The translations under genes were made by a program, and so were the position numbers. A model generated the notes under the pieces. That model was not told where the DNA came from, did not search any database, and saw nothing but the letters and a program-made list of their open reading frames with translations. From NCBI RefSeq assembly GCF_002028545.1, contig NZ_MWPQ01000019.1, positions 30,622 to 94,621 on the forward strand: a stretch of DNA of 64,000 nucleotides, read 5' to 3'. Below are positions 27,877 to 36,682 of the stretch, in pieces (within the stretch, counting starts at the first letter, position 1; each line of letters opens with the position of its first letter). The DNA comes from Nitrobacter vulgaris (lineage in GTDB: Bacteria > Pseudomonadota > Alphaproteobacteria > Rhizobiales > Xanthobacteraceae).

Positions 27877-29753
27877 CCGCAATCGATGTGAATGACTGGC
27901 GTATCGCTCTGGTTGGGACGCCGAACAGCGGCAAGACCGCTTTGTTCAATGCGCTCACCGGCAGCCGCCAGAAGGTGGCTAACTACGCCGGCGTCACCGT
28001 GGAGCGGAAGTCCGGGGTTTTGCGCACGGCATCCGGCCACCGGGTCGATCTGATCGACCTGCCGGGAACTTATTCATTGCGGGGCCGCAGCCCGGACGAG
28101 GACATTACCCGCGACGTCATTCTCGGCAAGCTTGCGAGCGAAAGCCCGCCGGACTTTTTGCTTTGCGTCGCCGACGCCACCAATCTTCGTGTGGCGTTGC
28201 GCCTGGTGATCGAATTGAAGCGTGTTCACCGGCCGATGCTTCTGGTGCTGAACATGATCGACATCGCGCGGCGTCGCGGCGTTGGCATTGATCTCGACAA
28301 GCTTTCCGCCGAGCTTGAGGTGCCGGTCGTCACATCGACCGCCGTGCGGCGAGGCGGCATTGACGATCTCCTGCACAGGATTGACGACATCGCCGGCAAG
28401 CCGGCAGGTGCCATCGTCGGGAGCGACTGGACCACGCCGGGCGTATCAGATCTTCGCGCGGCGCAGCGCGAGGCTGATCGCGTGATCGGCGCCGCGGTCA
28501 GCGAGCCGGCTAAGCCCGATACATGGACCACGCGCGTGGACGCAGTGCTGCTGCATCCGGTGTCGGGCATGATCGCGCTGCTCCTGCTTCTGTTCGTGGT
28601 GTTTCAGGCCGTATTCGCCTGGGCGCAACCGGCGATGGAACTGATCTCCGGCGGCTTCGATGCGCTTGGCGCCTTTTCAGCGACTGTGCTGCCGGAAGGA
28701 TTGCTGCAAAGTTTCATCCAGAACGGCATCATCTCCGGCGTCGGCAGCGTCATCGTGTTCCTGCCACAAATCCTCATTCTGTTTCTGTTTATTCTGCTTC
28801 TTGAAGACCTCGGCTACATGGCGCGTGCGGCGTTCCTGATGGACCGCATCATGGGTGGCGCCGGACTGCACGGCCGCGCTTTTATCCCGCTGTTGTCGAG
28901 CTTCGCCTGTGCGATCCCGGGGATCATGGCGACGCGGGTGATCGATAACAAGCGCGACAGGCTGACCACTATCATGGTCGCGCCGCTGATGACCTGCTCG
29001 GCGCGCATCCCGGTTTATACGCTGATCATCGCGGCGTTCGTGCCAAACCGGCCGGTGCTCGGCATTCTCGGATTGCAGGGGCTCGTGATGTTCGGGCTCT
29101 ATGCGGTGGGGATATTCAGCGCGCTCGCGGTGTCATTCGTGGCCAACCACTTCTTCTGGCGTGACAGCGCGACGCCGCCCTTCATGCTGGAACTGCCGGA
29201 TTACAAGTTGCCGCAACTGCGCAGCGTGCTGATGAATCTCTACCAGCGCGCGATGGCATTTTTGAAGCGCGCCGGCACCACGATTTTTTCCATGATGGTT
29301 CTGATCTGGTTCCTGGCGTCGTTCCCCCGTCCGCCGGCTGGCGCCACCGAGCCTGCGATCGATTTCAGCCTTGCAGCCATGATCGGCCGCTGGATCGAAC
29401 CTGTGCTCGCGCCGATCGGGTTCAACTGGCAGATCAGCGTTGCGCTTATTCCCGGCATGGCTGCGCGCGAGGTGGCGGTGGCTTCGCTTGGCACCGTCTA
29501 TGCGATTGAAGGAGGCAACGAGGCGGCGGAACAGATCGGTCACATGCTGGCCGGGAAATGGAGTCTCGCGACCGCGCTGGCGTTCCTCGCCTGGTATGTC
29601 TTTGCGCCGCAATGCGCCTCAACGCTCGCCGTTATCAAGCGCGAGACCGGCGGGTGGCGCTGGGTGATGATCACATTCTTCTACATGCTGTCGATGGCTT
29701 ATCTGGCGGCGTTCGTCACCTACCGCATCTCGCTGGCGTTAGGTTGGGGCTGA
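27873..29753 (+). CDS. feoB: ferrous iron transporter B
   Basis: A 626-residue inner-membrane Fe(II) transporter. The N-terminal G domain has GTPNSGKTALFNALTG (P-loop), YAGVTVE (switch I), DLPGTYSL (switch II) and NMID (specificity). About eight to ten membrane segments follow, with the Gate-region motifs SSFACAIPGIMATR and MTCSARIPVYTL, both with conserved cysteines. It is shorter than E. coli FeoB (773), mainly in the linker and C-terminus, which is common in alphaproteobacteria. It provides ferrous iron uptake, mostly under low oxygen. Confidence 0.95.
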   Translation: MTAIDVNDWRIALVGTPNSGKTALFNALTGSRQKVANYAGVTVERKSGVLRTASGHRVDLIDLPGTYSLRGRSPDEDITRDVILGKLASESPPDFLLCVADATNLRVALRLVIELKRVHRPMLLVLNMIDIARRRGVGIDLDKLSAELEVPVVTSTAVRRGGIDDLLHRIDDIAGKPAGAIVGSDWTTPGVSDLRAAQREADRVIGAAVSEPAKPDTWTTRVDAVLLHPVSGMIALLLLLFVVFQAVFAWAQPAMELISGGFDALGAFSATVLPEGLLQSFIQNGIISGVGSVIVFLPQILILFLFILLLEDLGYMARAAFLMDRIMGGAGLHGRAFIPLLSSFACAIPGIMATRVIDNKRDRLTTIMVAPLMTCSARIPVYTLIIAAFVPNRPVLGILGLQGLVMFGLYAVGIFSALAVSFVANHFFWRDSATPPFMLELPDYKLPQLRSVLMNLYQRAMAFLKRAGTTIFSMMVLIWFLASFPRPPAGATEPAIDFSLAAMIGRWIEPVLAPIGFNWQISVALIPGMAAREVAVASLGTVYAIEGGNEAAEQIGHMLAGKWSLATALAFLAWYVFAPQCASTLAVIKRETGGWRWVMITFFYMLSMAYLAAFVTYRISLALGWG

Positions 29754-29821
29754 CCGCCGGTCCGGCGGCGCCTGCGAAGGGCTGGTGCCATAGCAAGCTG
29801 GACTTGAATTCCACATTCGCC

Positions 29822-29847
29822 GGAACCGACGCTTACATGAGGGCGTT
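29822..29847 (+). promoter_or_regulatory. EcfG general-stress promoter of the 61-residue gene
   Basis: GGAAC (29822-29826), 17 bases, CGTT (29844-29847). Exact match to the EcfG consensus, 29 bases upstream of the ATG at 29877. Confidence 0.8.
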
Positions 29848-29876
29848 ACATTAGCTGCCCACACCGGGAGAAAGCT

Positions 29877-30062
29877 ATGGCGCGACATGACGGTGAGACG
29901 AACGACCGGAACCAAAAAACCAAGGAAGAACTGGACAAGGAACTCGATCGCGCCCTGAAAGAGTCGTTTCCCGGTTCGGACCCGTTGAGCGTCACCCAGC
30001 CGGCTCCTGAAAAACCCGCCGAGGAAAAACCCGCCAAGGATCAAATGGATCGTCGCCATTAG
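29877..30062 (+). CDS. small hydrophilic stress-type protein, 61 residues
   Basis: Begins MARHDGETNDRNQKTKEELD and continues as a lysine/glutamate-rich helix with LKESFPGSDPLSVTQPAPEKPAEEKPAK. The ESFPGSDPLS motif is shared with small alphaproteobacterial proteins of unknown function. No membrane segment; likely an intrinsically disordered cytosolic protein. GGGAGAAAG precedes the ATG, and an exact EcfG promoter lies upstream, so it is probably a general stress response gene. Confidence 0.82.
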   Translation: MARHDGETNDRNQKTKEELDKELDRALKESFPGSDPLSVTQPAPEKPAEEKPAKDQMDRRH

Positions 30063-30292
30063 AGGCGCTTGCATTGACTTGCATTGAGAAGACGGCGGCT
30101 GCTTCGTCCTGACATGCCACAGAATAACGATCCGGCCCTTTCCCCCAAATTCCGGTAACGGTTCATTATATTTTTTGAAGTCGTTTTATCTTTAGGGGCG
30201 TTATAAGCGGCCTTGCGATATGCTCGGCGTCCAACGATTCGATGAGCCGACCTCAAGCGTGGCTGTGAGCAAAGGCGGGTCATGGGGGGAAA

Positions 30293-31639
30293 ATGAGCCG
30301 CAAATATTTTGGAACCGACGGCATTCGCGGCCGAGCTAACGGCTTGATCACGCCGGAACTGGCGATGAAAGTTGGACAGGCCGCTGGGCTGGTGTTCCAG
30401 CGCGGCGAATACCGTCATCGCGTCGTGATCGGCAAGGATACGCGCCTCTCCGGCTATATGATCGAATATGCGCTGGTCGCGGGTTTTACGTCGGTTGGCA
30501 TGGATGTGCTCTTGCTGGGTCCGATGCCGACGCCGGCAGTAGCGATGCTGACCAAATCCATGCGTGCTGATCTCGGTGTCATGATTTCAGCGTCGCACAA
30601 CCTTTTCGAGGACAACGGCATCAAAATGTTCGGCCCGCGCGGCTTCAAGCTGTCCGACGAGGTCGAAAAGAAGATCGAGCAGTTGCTCGATGAAAACCTC
30701 GACAAGAAACTCGCGCAGAGCGGGAACCTTGGCCGCGCCCGTCGTATCGACGGCGTGCATGATCGTTACATCGAATTCGCCAAGCGCACGCTACCCCGCG
30801 AACTTAGCCTCGAGGGGCTGCGGGTCGTGGTCGATTGCGCCCATGGCGCAGCCTACAAGGTGGTGCCGGAGGCGCTGTGGGAACTGGGCGCGGACGTCAT
30901 TCCGATCGGCGTCGAGCCCGATGGCTTCAATATCAATAAGGAATGCGGCTCCACCGCGCCGGAGGCGCTGTGCCGCAAGGTCCGCGAGATGCGCGCCGAT
31001 ATCGGCATCGCGCTCGACGGAGACGCCGACCGCGTCATCATAGCCGACGAGCGCGGCCATGTGGTCGACGGCGATCAGCTTCTCGCAGTGATTGCCGAGA
31101 GTTGGAAGGAAGACGGCCGCCTGACCAGGCCGGGGATTGTCGCTACCGTGATGTCCAATCTCGGCCTTGAGCGATTCCTGAAGGATCGCGAGTTGTCGAT
31201 GGTGCGGACACCTGTCGGCGACCGCTACGTGCTCGAGCAGATGCTAAAGCATGGCTATAATCTCGGCGGCGAACAATCAGGGCACATCATCTTGTCGGAC
31301 TATGCGACCACTGGAGACGGATTCGTGTCTGCGCTTCAGGTGCTTGCTGTCGTCCAGAAGCTGGGACGCCCGGTCTCCGAAGTCTGCCACAAGTTCGAGC
31401 CGCTTCCGCAGATATTGAAGAACTTCCGTTATCGCAACGGCAAGCCGTTGGATCGCGCGGAGGTGAAGTCGGCCATTACAGCGGGCGAGAAGCGTCTCAA
31501 CGGTCATGGTCGCCTGTTAGTCCGTTCTTCGGGAACCGAGCCTGTCATTCGCGTCATGGGTGAGGGCGATGACCGTATCTTGGTCGAGGAAGTCGTGGAC
31601 ACGATCGTTTCTGCATTGGGAAACCCGGCGGCGGCGTGA
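30293..31639 (+). CDS. glmM: phosphoglucosamine mutase
   Basis: A 448-residue enzyme converting glucosamine 6-phosphate to glucosamine 1-phosphate for peptidoglycan and LPS precursors. It has [13 protein letters not shown], the phosphoserine loop [16 protein letters not shown] (with Leu where many members have Pro), the metal loop [15 protein letters not shown] for sugar recognition and [12 protein letters not shown] at the phosphate site. The length is standard. GGGGGGA precedes the ATG. A 230-base gap upstream holds its promoter and a perfect tandem 10-base repeat (30068-30087). Confidence 0.95.
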   Translation: MSRKYFGTDGIRGRANGLITPELAMKVGQAAGLVFQRGEYRHRVVIGKDTRLSGYMIEYALVAGFTSVGMDVLLLGPMPTPAVAMLTKSMRADLGVMISASHNLFEDNGIKMFGPRGFKLSDEVEKKIEQLLDENLDKKLAQSGNLGRARRIDGVHDRYIEFAKRTLPRELSLEGLRVVVDCAHGAAYKVVPEALWELGADVIPIGVEPDGFNINKECGSTAPEALCRKVREMRADIGIALDGDADRVIIADERGHVVDGDQLLAVIAESWKEDGRLTRPGIVATVMSNLGLERFLKDRELSMVRTPVGDRYVLEQMLKHGYNLGGEQSGHIILSDYATTGDGFVSALQVLAVVQKLGRPVSEVCHKFEPLPQILKNFRYRNGKPLDRAEVKSAITAGEKRLNGHGRLLVRSSGTEPVIRVMGEGDDRILVEEVVDTIVSALGNPAAA

Positions 31640-31743
31640 AACCGCAACCAGAACCTTGTGCCGTCGCGCCGCGTTGGCGAATATCCTGATGCATCCCAGC
31701 TATAACGATTGATGGACGGTCGGGCGCCCGCGTCGTAACAGGC

Positions 31744-31762
31744 TCCGGTTGTAACAACCGGA
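31744..31762. promoter_or_regulatory. perfect palindrome just before the MFS exporter gene
   Basis: TCCGGTTG (31744-31751), TAA, CAACCGGA (31755-31762). It ends 9 bases before the GTG start, so it could be an operator for a local regulator or a hairpin that affects translation. Confidence 0.5.
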
Positions 31763-31771
31763 AAGCCGTCC

Positions 31772-33019
31772 GTGGACAAGCCTGTCATCTCCGAGGAAAC
31801 GCTGGTTGCGCCGGTCGTGGTTCCCGGGATCACGGATAAGGCCGCCGCTACGGGTCCCGCCTATCTGGTGCTCGGCGGCATCAGCTTTTCGCATTTTCTC
31901 AACGACACCATGCAGTCGCTGATCCCCTCGGTTTATCCGATCCTGAAGGAAAATTACGCGCTCGACTTTGCGCAGATTGGAATGATCACGCTGGCGTTTC
32001 AGGTGACCGCCTCGCTGCTGCAACCCGTGGTCGGCTATGTCACCGACAAGAAAGCCCAGCCGTTCTCACTTGCCGTCGGCATGGGCTTTACTTTCGTGGG
32101 GTTGCTGCTGCTGAGCGTCGCTCATGTCTACGGAATGATCCTTGTTTCCGCTGCACTGATCGGCCTTGGCTCTGCGGTGTTCCACCCGGAGTCCGCGCGC
32201 ATCGCGCGAATGGCGTCCGGTGGTCGTTATGGCTTCGCGCAGTCGGTTTTTCAGGTTGGCGGGAATTTCGGCTCGGCGATGGGGCCGCTCCTGGCGGCTC
32301 TGATCATCGTGCCGTTCGGGCAGCCCAGCATCGCGTGGTTCTCGTCGATCGCATTCATCGCGATCGTCGTCCTGTTTCAAATCGGGCGGTGGTACAAGCT
32401 GCGGATCTCGCCGCATGAGAGTGCCCGGCCGCGCCGATCGTCGGAGACACCGGCGCCCGCGCGGACGGCGCTCGCACTGACGATTCTGATCGTGCTGGTG
32501 TTCTCGAAATACATCTACATGTCCAGCCTGACGAGCTATTACACCTTTTATCTGATCGAGAAGTTTCACGTCTCGACGCAGACAGCTCAACTTTTGCTGT
32601 TTGTGTTTCTCGGCGCGGTCGCCATAGGCGTGTATTTCGGCGGTCCGATTGGCGATCGCTTCGGACGCCGCTATGTGATCTGGCTGTCGATCCTCGGGGT
32701 GCTGCCATTCACGCTATTGCTGCCGTTTGCAAATCTTGCTGGCACAGTGGTGCTGACGGTGGTCATCGGTGTCATCCTCTCATCCGCGATGCCTGCGATC
32801 ATTGTGTTTGCGCAGGAACTGATGCCGCACCGTCTCGGCATGATCTCAGGCATGTTTTTCGGCTTTGCATTCGGCGCGGCGGGACTTGGTGCCGCGCTGC
32901 TGGGCGAGGTCGCGGATGCCAAGGGCATCGAGTTTGTCTATCAAGCCTGTGCGTTCCTGCCGGCGATAGGTCTGCTGGCGATGTTCCTGCCGAAGATGCC
33001 GAAAATCCAGCACTCGTAG
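31772..33019 (+). CDS. MFS exporter, fosmidomycin resistance (Fsr) type
   Basis: A 415-residue transporter with about 12 membrane helices. Fsr-like landmarks are LGGISFSHFLNDTMQSLIPSVYPI in helix 1, GYVTDKKAQPFSLAVG, FHPESARIARMASGGRYGFAQSVFQVGGNFG and GGPIGDRFGRRYVIW. Family members export fosmidomycin and probably other small molecules. GTG start. A perfect 19-base palindrome overlaps the leader. Substrate in this organism unknown. Confidence 0.88.
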   Translation: MDKPVISEETLVAPVVVPGITDKAAATGPAYLVLGGISFSHFLNDTMQSLIPSVYPILKENYALDFAQIGMITLAFQVTASLLQPVVGYVTDKKAQPFSLAVGMGFTFVGLLLLSVAHVYGMILVSAALIGLGSAVFHPESARIARMASGGRYGFAQSVFQVGGNFGSAMGPLLAALIIVPFGQPSIAWFSSIAFIAIVVLFQIGRWYKLRISPHESARPRRSSETPAPARTALALTILIVLVFSKYIYMSSLTSYYTFYLIEKFHVSTQTAQLLLFVFLGAVAIGVYFGGPIGDRFGRRYVIWLSILGVLPFTLLLPFANLAGTVVLTVVIGVILSSAMPAIIVFAQELMPHRLGMISGMFFGFAFGAAGLGAALLGEVADAKGIEFVYQACAFLPAIGLLAMFLPKMPKIQHS

Positions 33020-33133
33020 TCGCCGCCGTAGGATCGCTCGTCCACGGACTCGTGTGGCAGCATCCATCGTGACGGTTCGCCGCGCCGTTCACGCCAGAAT
33101 AAACTTACCGAAAATCAACCTTAAAAATTAGGG

Positions 33134-33148
33134 TTAAGCGGCTCTTAA
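33134..33148 (+). promoter_or_regulatory. CtrA-type box upstream of the outer-membrane protein gene
   Basis: TTAA (33134-33137), 7 bases, TTAA (33145-33148): the full CtrA consensus TTAA-N7-TTAA. It lies about 73 bases upstream of the start codon. A further TTAA is nearby at 33121. Confidence 0.55.
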
Positions 33149-33220
33149 GGATTTGGTGTCATCGTCCCTCCGAATTGGAGTGGGGCCGCACTTGCCTCAC
33201 GGCACAAAGGGACGAAGCCG

Positions 33221-34072
33221 ATGCGTGGTGTAAAATTGCTCGTAGCCGCCGGAGCGGCATCACTATTATCATCTGCCGCATTCGCCGCTGACCTGCCCAT
33301 CGCGCCTCCGCCCTATTACGCCCCACCGGTCGTGGGTTTCGGCGGCTGGTACTTGCGAGGCGATATCGGATTCAGCAACCAGCGCGTGAGCAACATTGCG
33401 ATGGCGGATGGCCGCAACGCGCAACTGCTGTCGTTGCAACAGACGACCGCTTTCGATGCCGCCGGAATCTACGGCGTCGGTGTCGGCTATCAGTTCAACA
33501 ACTGGTTCCGCGGCGACTTCACAGGCCAGTATCGCGGTAATTCGAACTTCAAAGGCACCGATCTTCTGACCTATCCAGCAGGCGGCGGGATCGTCGGAAA
33601 CGGTATCAACAACTACAACGCCACCAAATCGGAATGGCTTGTGTTGGCGAACGGTTATGCCGATCTCGGCACCTGGTGGGGCGTCACGCCATTCATCGGT
33701 GCAGGCGTCGGCGCGGCGCGCGTGACGATTGCCAATTACACCGATACCGGCATGGTCAACAATAACGGATTTGGCTTCGGCGCCTTCCCAAGCTTCGCAA
33801 ACGCGCCGGCTGCGTCGAGGTGGAATTTCGCGTGGGCGCTTCACGGCGGTTTGGCCTACATGGTCAATCCGGGCCTCACAGTTGAACTGGCTTACAGCTA
33901 TGTGAATCTCGGTTCCGGAATGACGGGCGCAGTTTCCGATTACACCGGATTCACGCGGGGCGTTCCGATGCAGTTTAACGACATCACGTCGCATGACGTG
34001 AAACTCGGCGTGCGCTGGTATTTCAACACCCCGCCGGTCTATGCCCCGCCGCCGCTGGTCACCAAGGGCTGA
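33221..34072 (+). CDS. outer-membrane beta-barrel protein, Omp25/31-like
   Basis: A 283-residue protein. The signal peptide (MRGVKLLVAAGAASLLSSAAFA) ends before ADLP, then comes a proline/tyrosine-rich stretch and an eight-stranded-type barrel with alternating aromatic residues (GGWYLRGDIGFSNQRV, YGVGVGYQFNNWFRGD, AYSYVNLGSG, VKLGVRWYF). It resembles the small porin-like immunogens of Rhizobiales. It does not end in an aromatic residue, because a short PPVYAPPPLVTKG tail follows the last strand. A strong terminator follows. Confidence 0.85.
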   Translation: MRGVKLLVAAGAASLLSSAAFAADLPIAPPPYYAPPVVGFGGWYLRGDIGFSNQRVSNIAMADGRNAQLLSLQQTTAFDAAGIYGVGVGYQFNNWFRGDFTGQYRGNSNFKGTDLLTYPAGGGIVGNGINNYNATKSEWLVLANGYADLGTWWGVTPFIGAGVGAARVTIANYTDTGMVNNNGFGFGAFPSFANAPAASRWNFAWALHGGLAYMVNPGLTVELAYSYVNLGSGMTGAVSDYTGFTRGVPMQFNDITSHDVKLGVRWYFNTPPVYAPPPLVTKG

Positions 34073-34097
34073 GCTCTATCACCTCTTAACGGTTCTT

Positions 34098-34128
34098 AAC
34101 GGCGCGGGAATTTTCCCGCGCCGTTTTG
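34098..34128 (+). terminator. strong terminator after the first Omp gene
   Basis: AACGGCGCGGGAA (34098-34110) pairs with TTCCCGCGCCGTT (34113-34125), a 13-bp stem that continues into TTTGCTTT. Confidence 0.88.
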
Positions 34129-34281
34129 CTTTCGTGCGGTTGATTCCCGACTGCTGCGAAGGGTCGGGCACGTCGATGGTTTGTCGACAATATGAAGCAA
34201 TCACGCCGCGCAACAACGATTGGTTAAGGTTAACAGCTGATAATCGACACTACTCAAGTTGTGGTCGATGGAGCGTTCACG

Positions 34282-35112
34282 ATGCGTAGACTTCTGCTGG
34301 CGGCGGTCATTTGCGGAGCGGCGCAGGGCGCATACGCAGCCGATATGCCCGACGACCTTCCGTTCTTGCGCGGATCACAGCCGCCGAGCCTCAGCACGGT
34401 GCGGACGGTGTGGCAGGGTTTTTATGTTGGCGGACAGGCGAGCTACGGTTCAGCCGACATGGATTTCAAGAACTCCGGAAAAGAGTTACTGGAACGACTG
34501 CTGAACAACATCGATGTCGAAGGACAGTATCATCTTTCGACATGGCCGCTGGGCGGAACGTCCTCAAACCGTAATAGCGGATTTGGCGGATTCCTAGGTT
34601 ATAACGTGCAGATGGAGGACGTCGTCTTCGGCGTCGAGGCCAACTACATCCACGGTAAATTCTTTGGTTCCTCGAGTGGCAGTCAAGGCCGATCGTTCAG
34701 CTACCCAACCGATTATCTGACGTCGGCGTTCGTACGATCGAGCGCTTCTATGCAAGTCACGGATTTTGGCTCGCTTCGGCTTCGCGGTGGATATTCGTTC
34801 GGCTGCTTCCTGCCGTATGCCTTCGTCGGGATGGCGATGGGGCGGGCCGATATCCAGCGCAACGCAAATTACAATCTGTACTATCAGTATGTTGGTACGC
34901 AGGTTCCACCGCTTCCCGACCTTTCAGGCTCTGGCTCTTTGTCCGACAACGCCAATGCACACTTCATCTACGGCTACGCCGCGGGTCTCGGTATCGATAT
35001 GATGATCTTCGATGGTCTATTCTTACGTGCCGAATGGGAATTCCTGCGGTTTACGGCTCCGGTGGATACCGTTGTCAACACAGTGCGCGCTGGTGTGGGC
35101 TACAGGTTCTGA
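34282..35112 (+). CDS. outer-membrane beta-barrel protein
   Basis: A 276-residue protein with signal peptide MRRLLLAAVICGAAQGAYA and mature start ADMPDDLP. Barrel strands include WQGFYVGGQASYGSADMDF, FGGFLGYNVQMEDVVFGVEANYI and the C-terminal VRAGVGYRF, whose final Phe is the outer-membrane insertion signal. It is only distantly similar to the neighbouring Omp and differs in length of loops. The ATG at 34282 has GGAG 8 bases upstream. Its own promoter is likely because a terminator separates the two genes. Confidence 0.85.
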   Translation: MRRLLLAAVICGAAQGAYAADMPDDLPFLRGSQPPSLSTVRTVWQGFYVGGQASYGSADMDFKNSGKELLERLLNNIDVEGQYHLSTWPLGGTSSNRNSGFGGFLGYNVQMEDVVFGVEANYIHGKFFGSSSGSQGRSFSYPTDYLTSAFVRSSASMQVTDFGSLRLRGGYSFGCFLPYAFVGMAMGRADIQRNANYNLYYQYVGTQVPPLPDLSGSGSLSDNANAHFIYGYAAGLGIDMMIFDGLFLRAEWEFLRFTAPVDTVVNTVRAGVGYRF

Positions 35113-35179
35113 TCGTGGTTTGATTTCGGTTCATCGCGGTTGTCATCCAGCCTAACTGCCGGGAATATCCTTGACGGGA

Positions 35180-35253
35180 TCGGCTGATTCCCATATCCAC
35201 AGCGGCGGGACACCTCCCCCCAACGGGAGGCTTGCTATCTGGAAGGATAGATC
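35180..35253 (+). ncRNA. candidate serC leader RNA element
   Basis: Immediately before serC is a hairpin CCTCCC (35213-35218) with GGGAGG (35225-35230), then a second hairpin CTATC (35235-35239) with GATAG (35246-35250) whose loop holds the ribosome binding site GGAAGG, ending 3 bases before the ATG. This two-hairpin layout, and the preceding CAGCGGCGGG, resemble the 'serC' motif described upstream of serC in alphaproteobacteria (Rfam). The ligand, if any, is unknown. Confidence 0.6.
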
Positions 35254-36426
35254 ATGACCGTTGCGAAGCCTGCTTCGCGGCCGAACGTGCCGCATTTCTC
35301 TTCCGGCCCATGCGCCAAGCGCCCCGGCTGGACCCCCCAAAATCTCAAGGACGCAGCCCTCGGCCGTTCGCATCGCGCGAAGATCGGCAAGACCAGGCTC
35401 AAGCTCGCCATCGATCTGACGCGTGAGGTTCTGGAAATTCCGGCTGACTACAAGATCGGCATCGTGCCGGCGTCCGATACCGGCGCGGTCGAGATGGCTT
35501 TGTGGTCGCTACTCGGTGCGCGTCCGGTAACAGCAATCGCCTGGGAGTCTTTCGGCGAGGGCTGGATCACCGATATCCTCAAGCAGTTGAAGCTGAAGGA
35601 TGTCACCAAGCTCACCGCGGGTTATGGTGAGCTTCCCGATCTTGCCAAGGCCGATCCGGCCTCTGATATCGTTTTCACCTGGAACGGGACGACGTCCGGC
35701 GTGCGTGTGCCAAATGCGGACTGGATCAGCGCCACGCGCGAAGGTCTCACGATCTGTGACGCGACGTCAGCCGCTTTCGCGCAGCCGCTCGATTGGGCCA
35801 AGCTCGATGTCGTCACCTTCTCCTGGCAGAAGGCGCTAGGCGGCGAGGCGGCGCACGGGATGTTGATTCTCAGCCCACGCGCCGTGGCGCGGCTTGAGAG
35901 CTACACGCCGCCGTGGCCGATGCCGAAGATTTTTCGCATGACCAAGGGCGGCAAGCTGATCGACGGCATATTCGCTGGCGAGACCATCAACACGCCGTCG
36001 ATGCTGTGTGTCGAGGACTATCTCGACGCGCTGAACTGGGGCAAGTCGGTTGGCGGCCTCAAGGGCATGATTGCGCGCGCTGACGCCAACACCAAGGTGT
36101 TGAGTGATTGGGTGGCGAAGACGCCGTGGATCGATTTTCTGGCCAAGGATCCGGCGATCCGATCAAATACGTCAGTCTGCCTGAAGGTCGTCGACTCCAC
36201 GATCACGTCGTTGCCGCCAGAATCGCAAGCCGATTTCGCCAAGAAACTCGTTGGTGCAATTGAGAAAGAAGGCGCGGGCTACGATTTCGGGTACTACCGC
36301 GATGCGCCACCGGGTCTGCGCATCTGGTGCGGTGCCACGGTGGAGGCGAGCGACGTCGCACTGCTGACGCAATGGATTGATTGGGCCTTCGCCGAGGCCA
36401 AGGCCTCGCTTGCAAAAGCGGCGTAG
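35254..36426 (+). CDS. serC: phosphoserine aminotransferase
   Basis: A 390-residue PLP enzyme converting 3-phosphohydroxypyruvate and glutamate to phosphoserine. It has [17 protein letters not shown] at the N-terminus, [13 protein letters not shown], and the PLP lysine in [14 protein letters not shown]. It belongs to the alphaproteobacterial SerC branch, longer than E. coli SerC (362). It is followed in the same direction by serA, so the two catalyse consecutive steps, although a 256-base repeat-rich gap separates them. Confidence 0.95.
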   Translation: MTVAKPASRPNVPHFSSGPCAKRPGWTPQNLKDAALGRSHRAKIGKTRLKLAIDLTREVLEIPADYKIGIVPASDTGAVEMALWSLLGARPVTAIAWESFGEGWITDILKQLKLKDVTKLTAGYGELPDLAKADPASDIVFTWNGTTSGVRVPNADWISATREGLTICDATSAAFAQPLDWAKLDVVTFSWQKALGGEAAHGMLILSPRAVARLESYTPPWPMPKIFRMTKGGKLIDGIFAGETINTPSMLCVEDYLDALNWGKSVGGLKGMIARADANTKVLSDWVAKTPWIDFLAKDPAIRSNTSVCLKVVDSTITSLPPESQADFAKKLVGAIEKEGAGYDFGYYRDAPPGLRIWCGATVEASDVALLTQWIDWAFAEAKASLAKAA

Positions 36427-36449
36427 TCTCTAGGCTCGATGCCTTGTTT

Positions 36450-36668
36450 CCCTCTCCCCCTGTGGGAGAGGTGCCCGAACGAAGGGAGAGCGGATGAGGG
36501 GTGTTTCCCGTCGCCGCTTCAATCCTCACCCGCTCAATCTCGTTTCACTCGATTTCGTGACCCTATGAGCGAACTTCGCTCGTCTCGGCTCCCACAAGGG
36601 GAGAGGGAAGAAACGGTCTCACCACTCACCCCGGCGCAGCGCGCCGACCCTCTCCCTCAAGGGGAGGA
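36450..36668. repeat. composite hairpin repeat between serC and serA
   Basis: Three related hairpin units: CCTCTCCC/GGGAGAGG (36451-36471), CTCCC/GGGGAG near 36589-36603, and CTCCC/GGGAG (36652-36666), with a less structured middle. Such pyrimidine/purine hairpin blocks are widespread in Rhizobiales genomes. The right end reaches within about 15 bases of the serA start codon, so the repeat forms the serA leader. Confidence 0.75.
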
Positions 36669-36682
36669 TAGAGGACAACATC

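Noticed and set aside
34086..34099. TTAA-N6-TTAA considered as a second CtrA site
   Set aside because: Spacing is six rather than seven and it overlaps the terminator stem.
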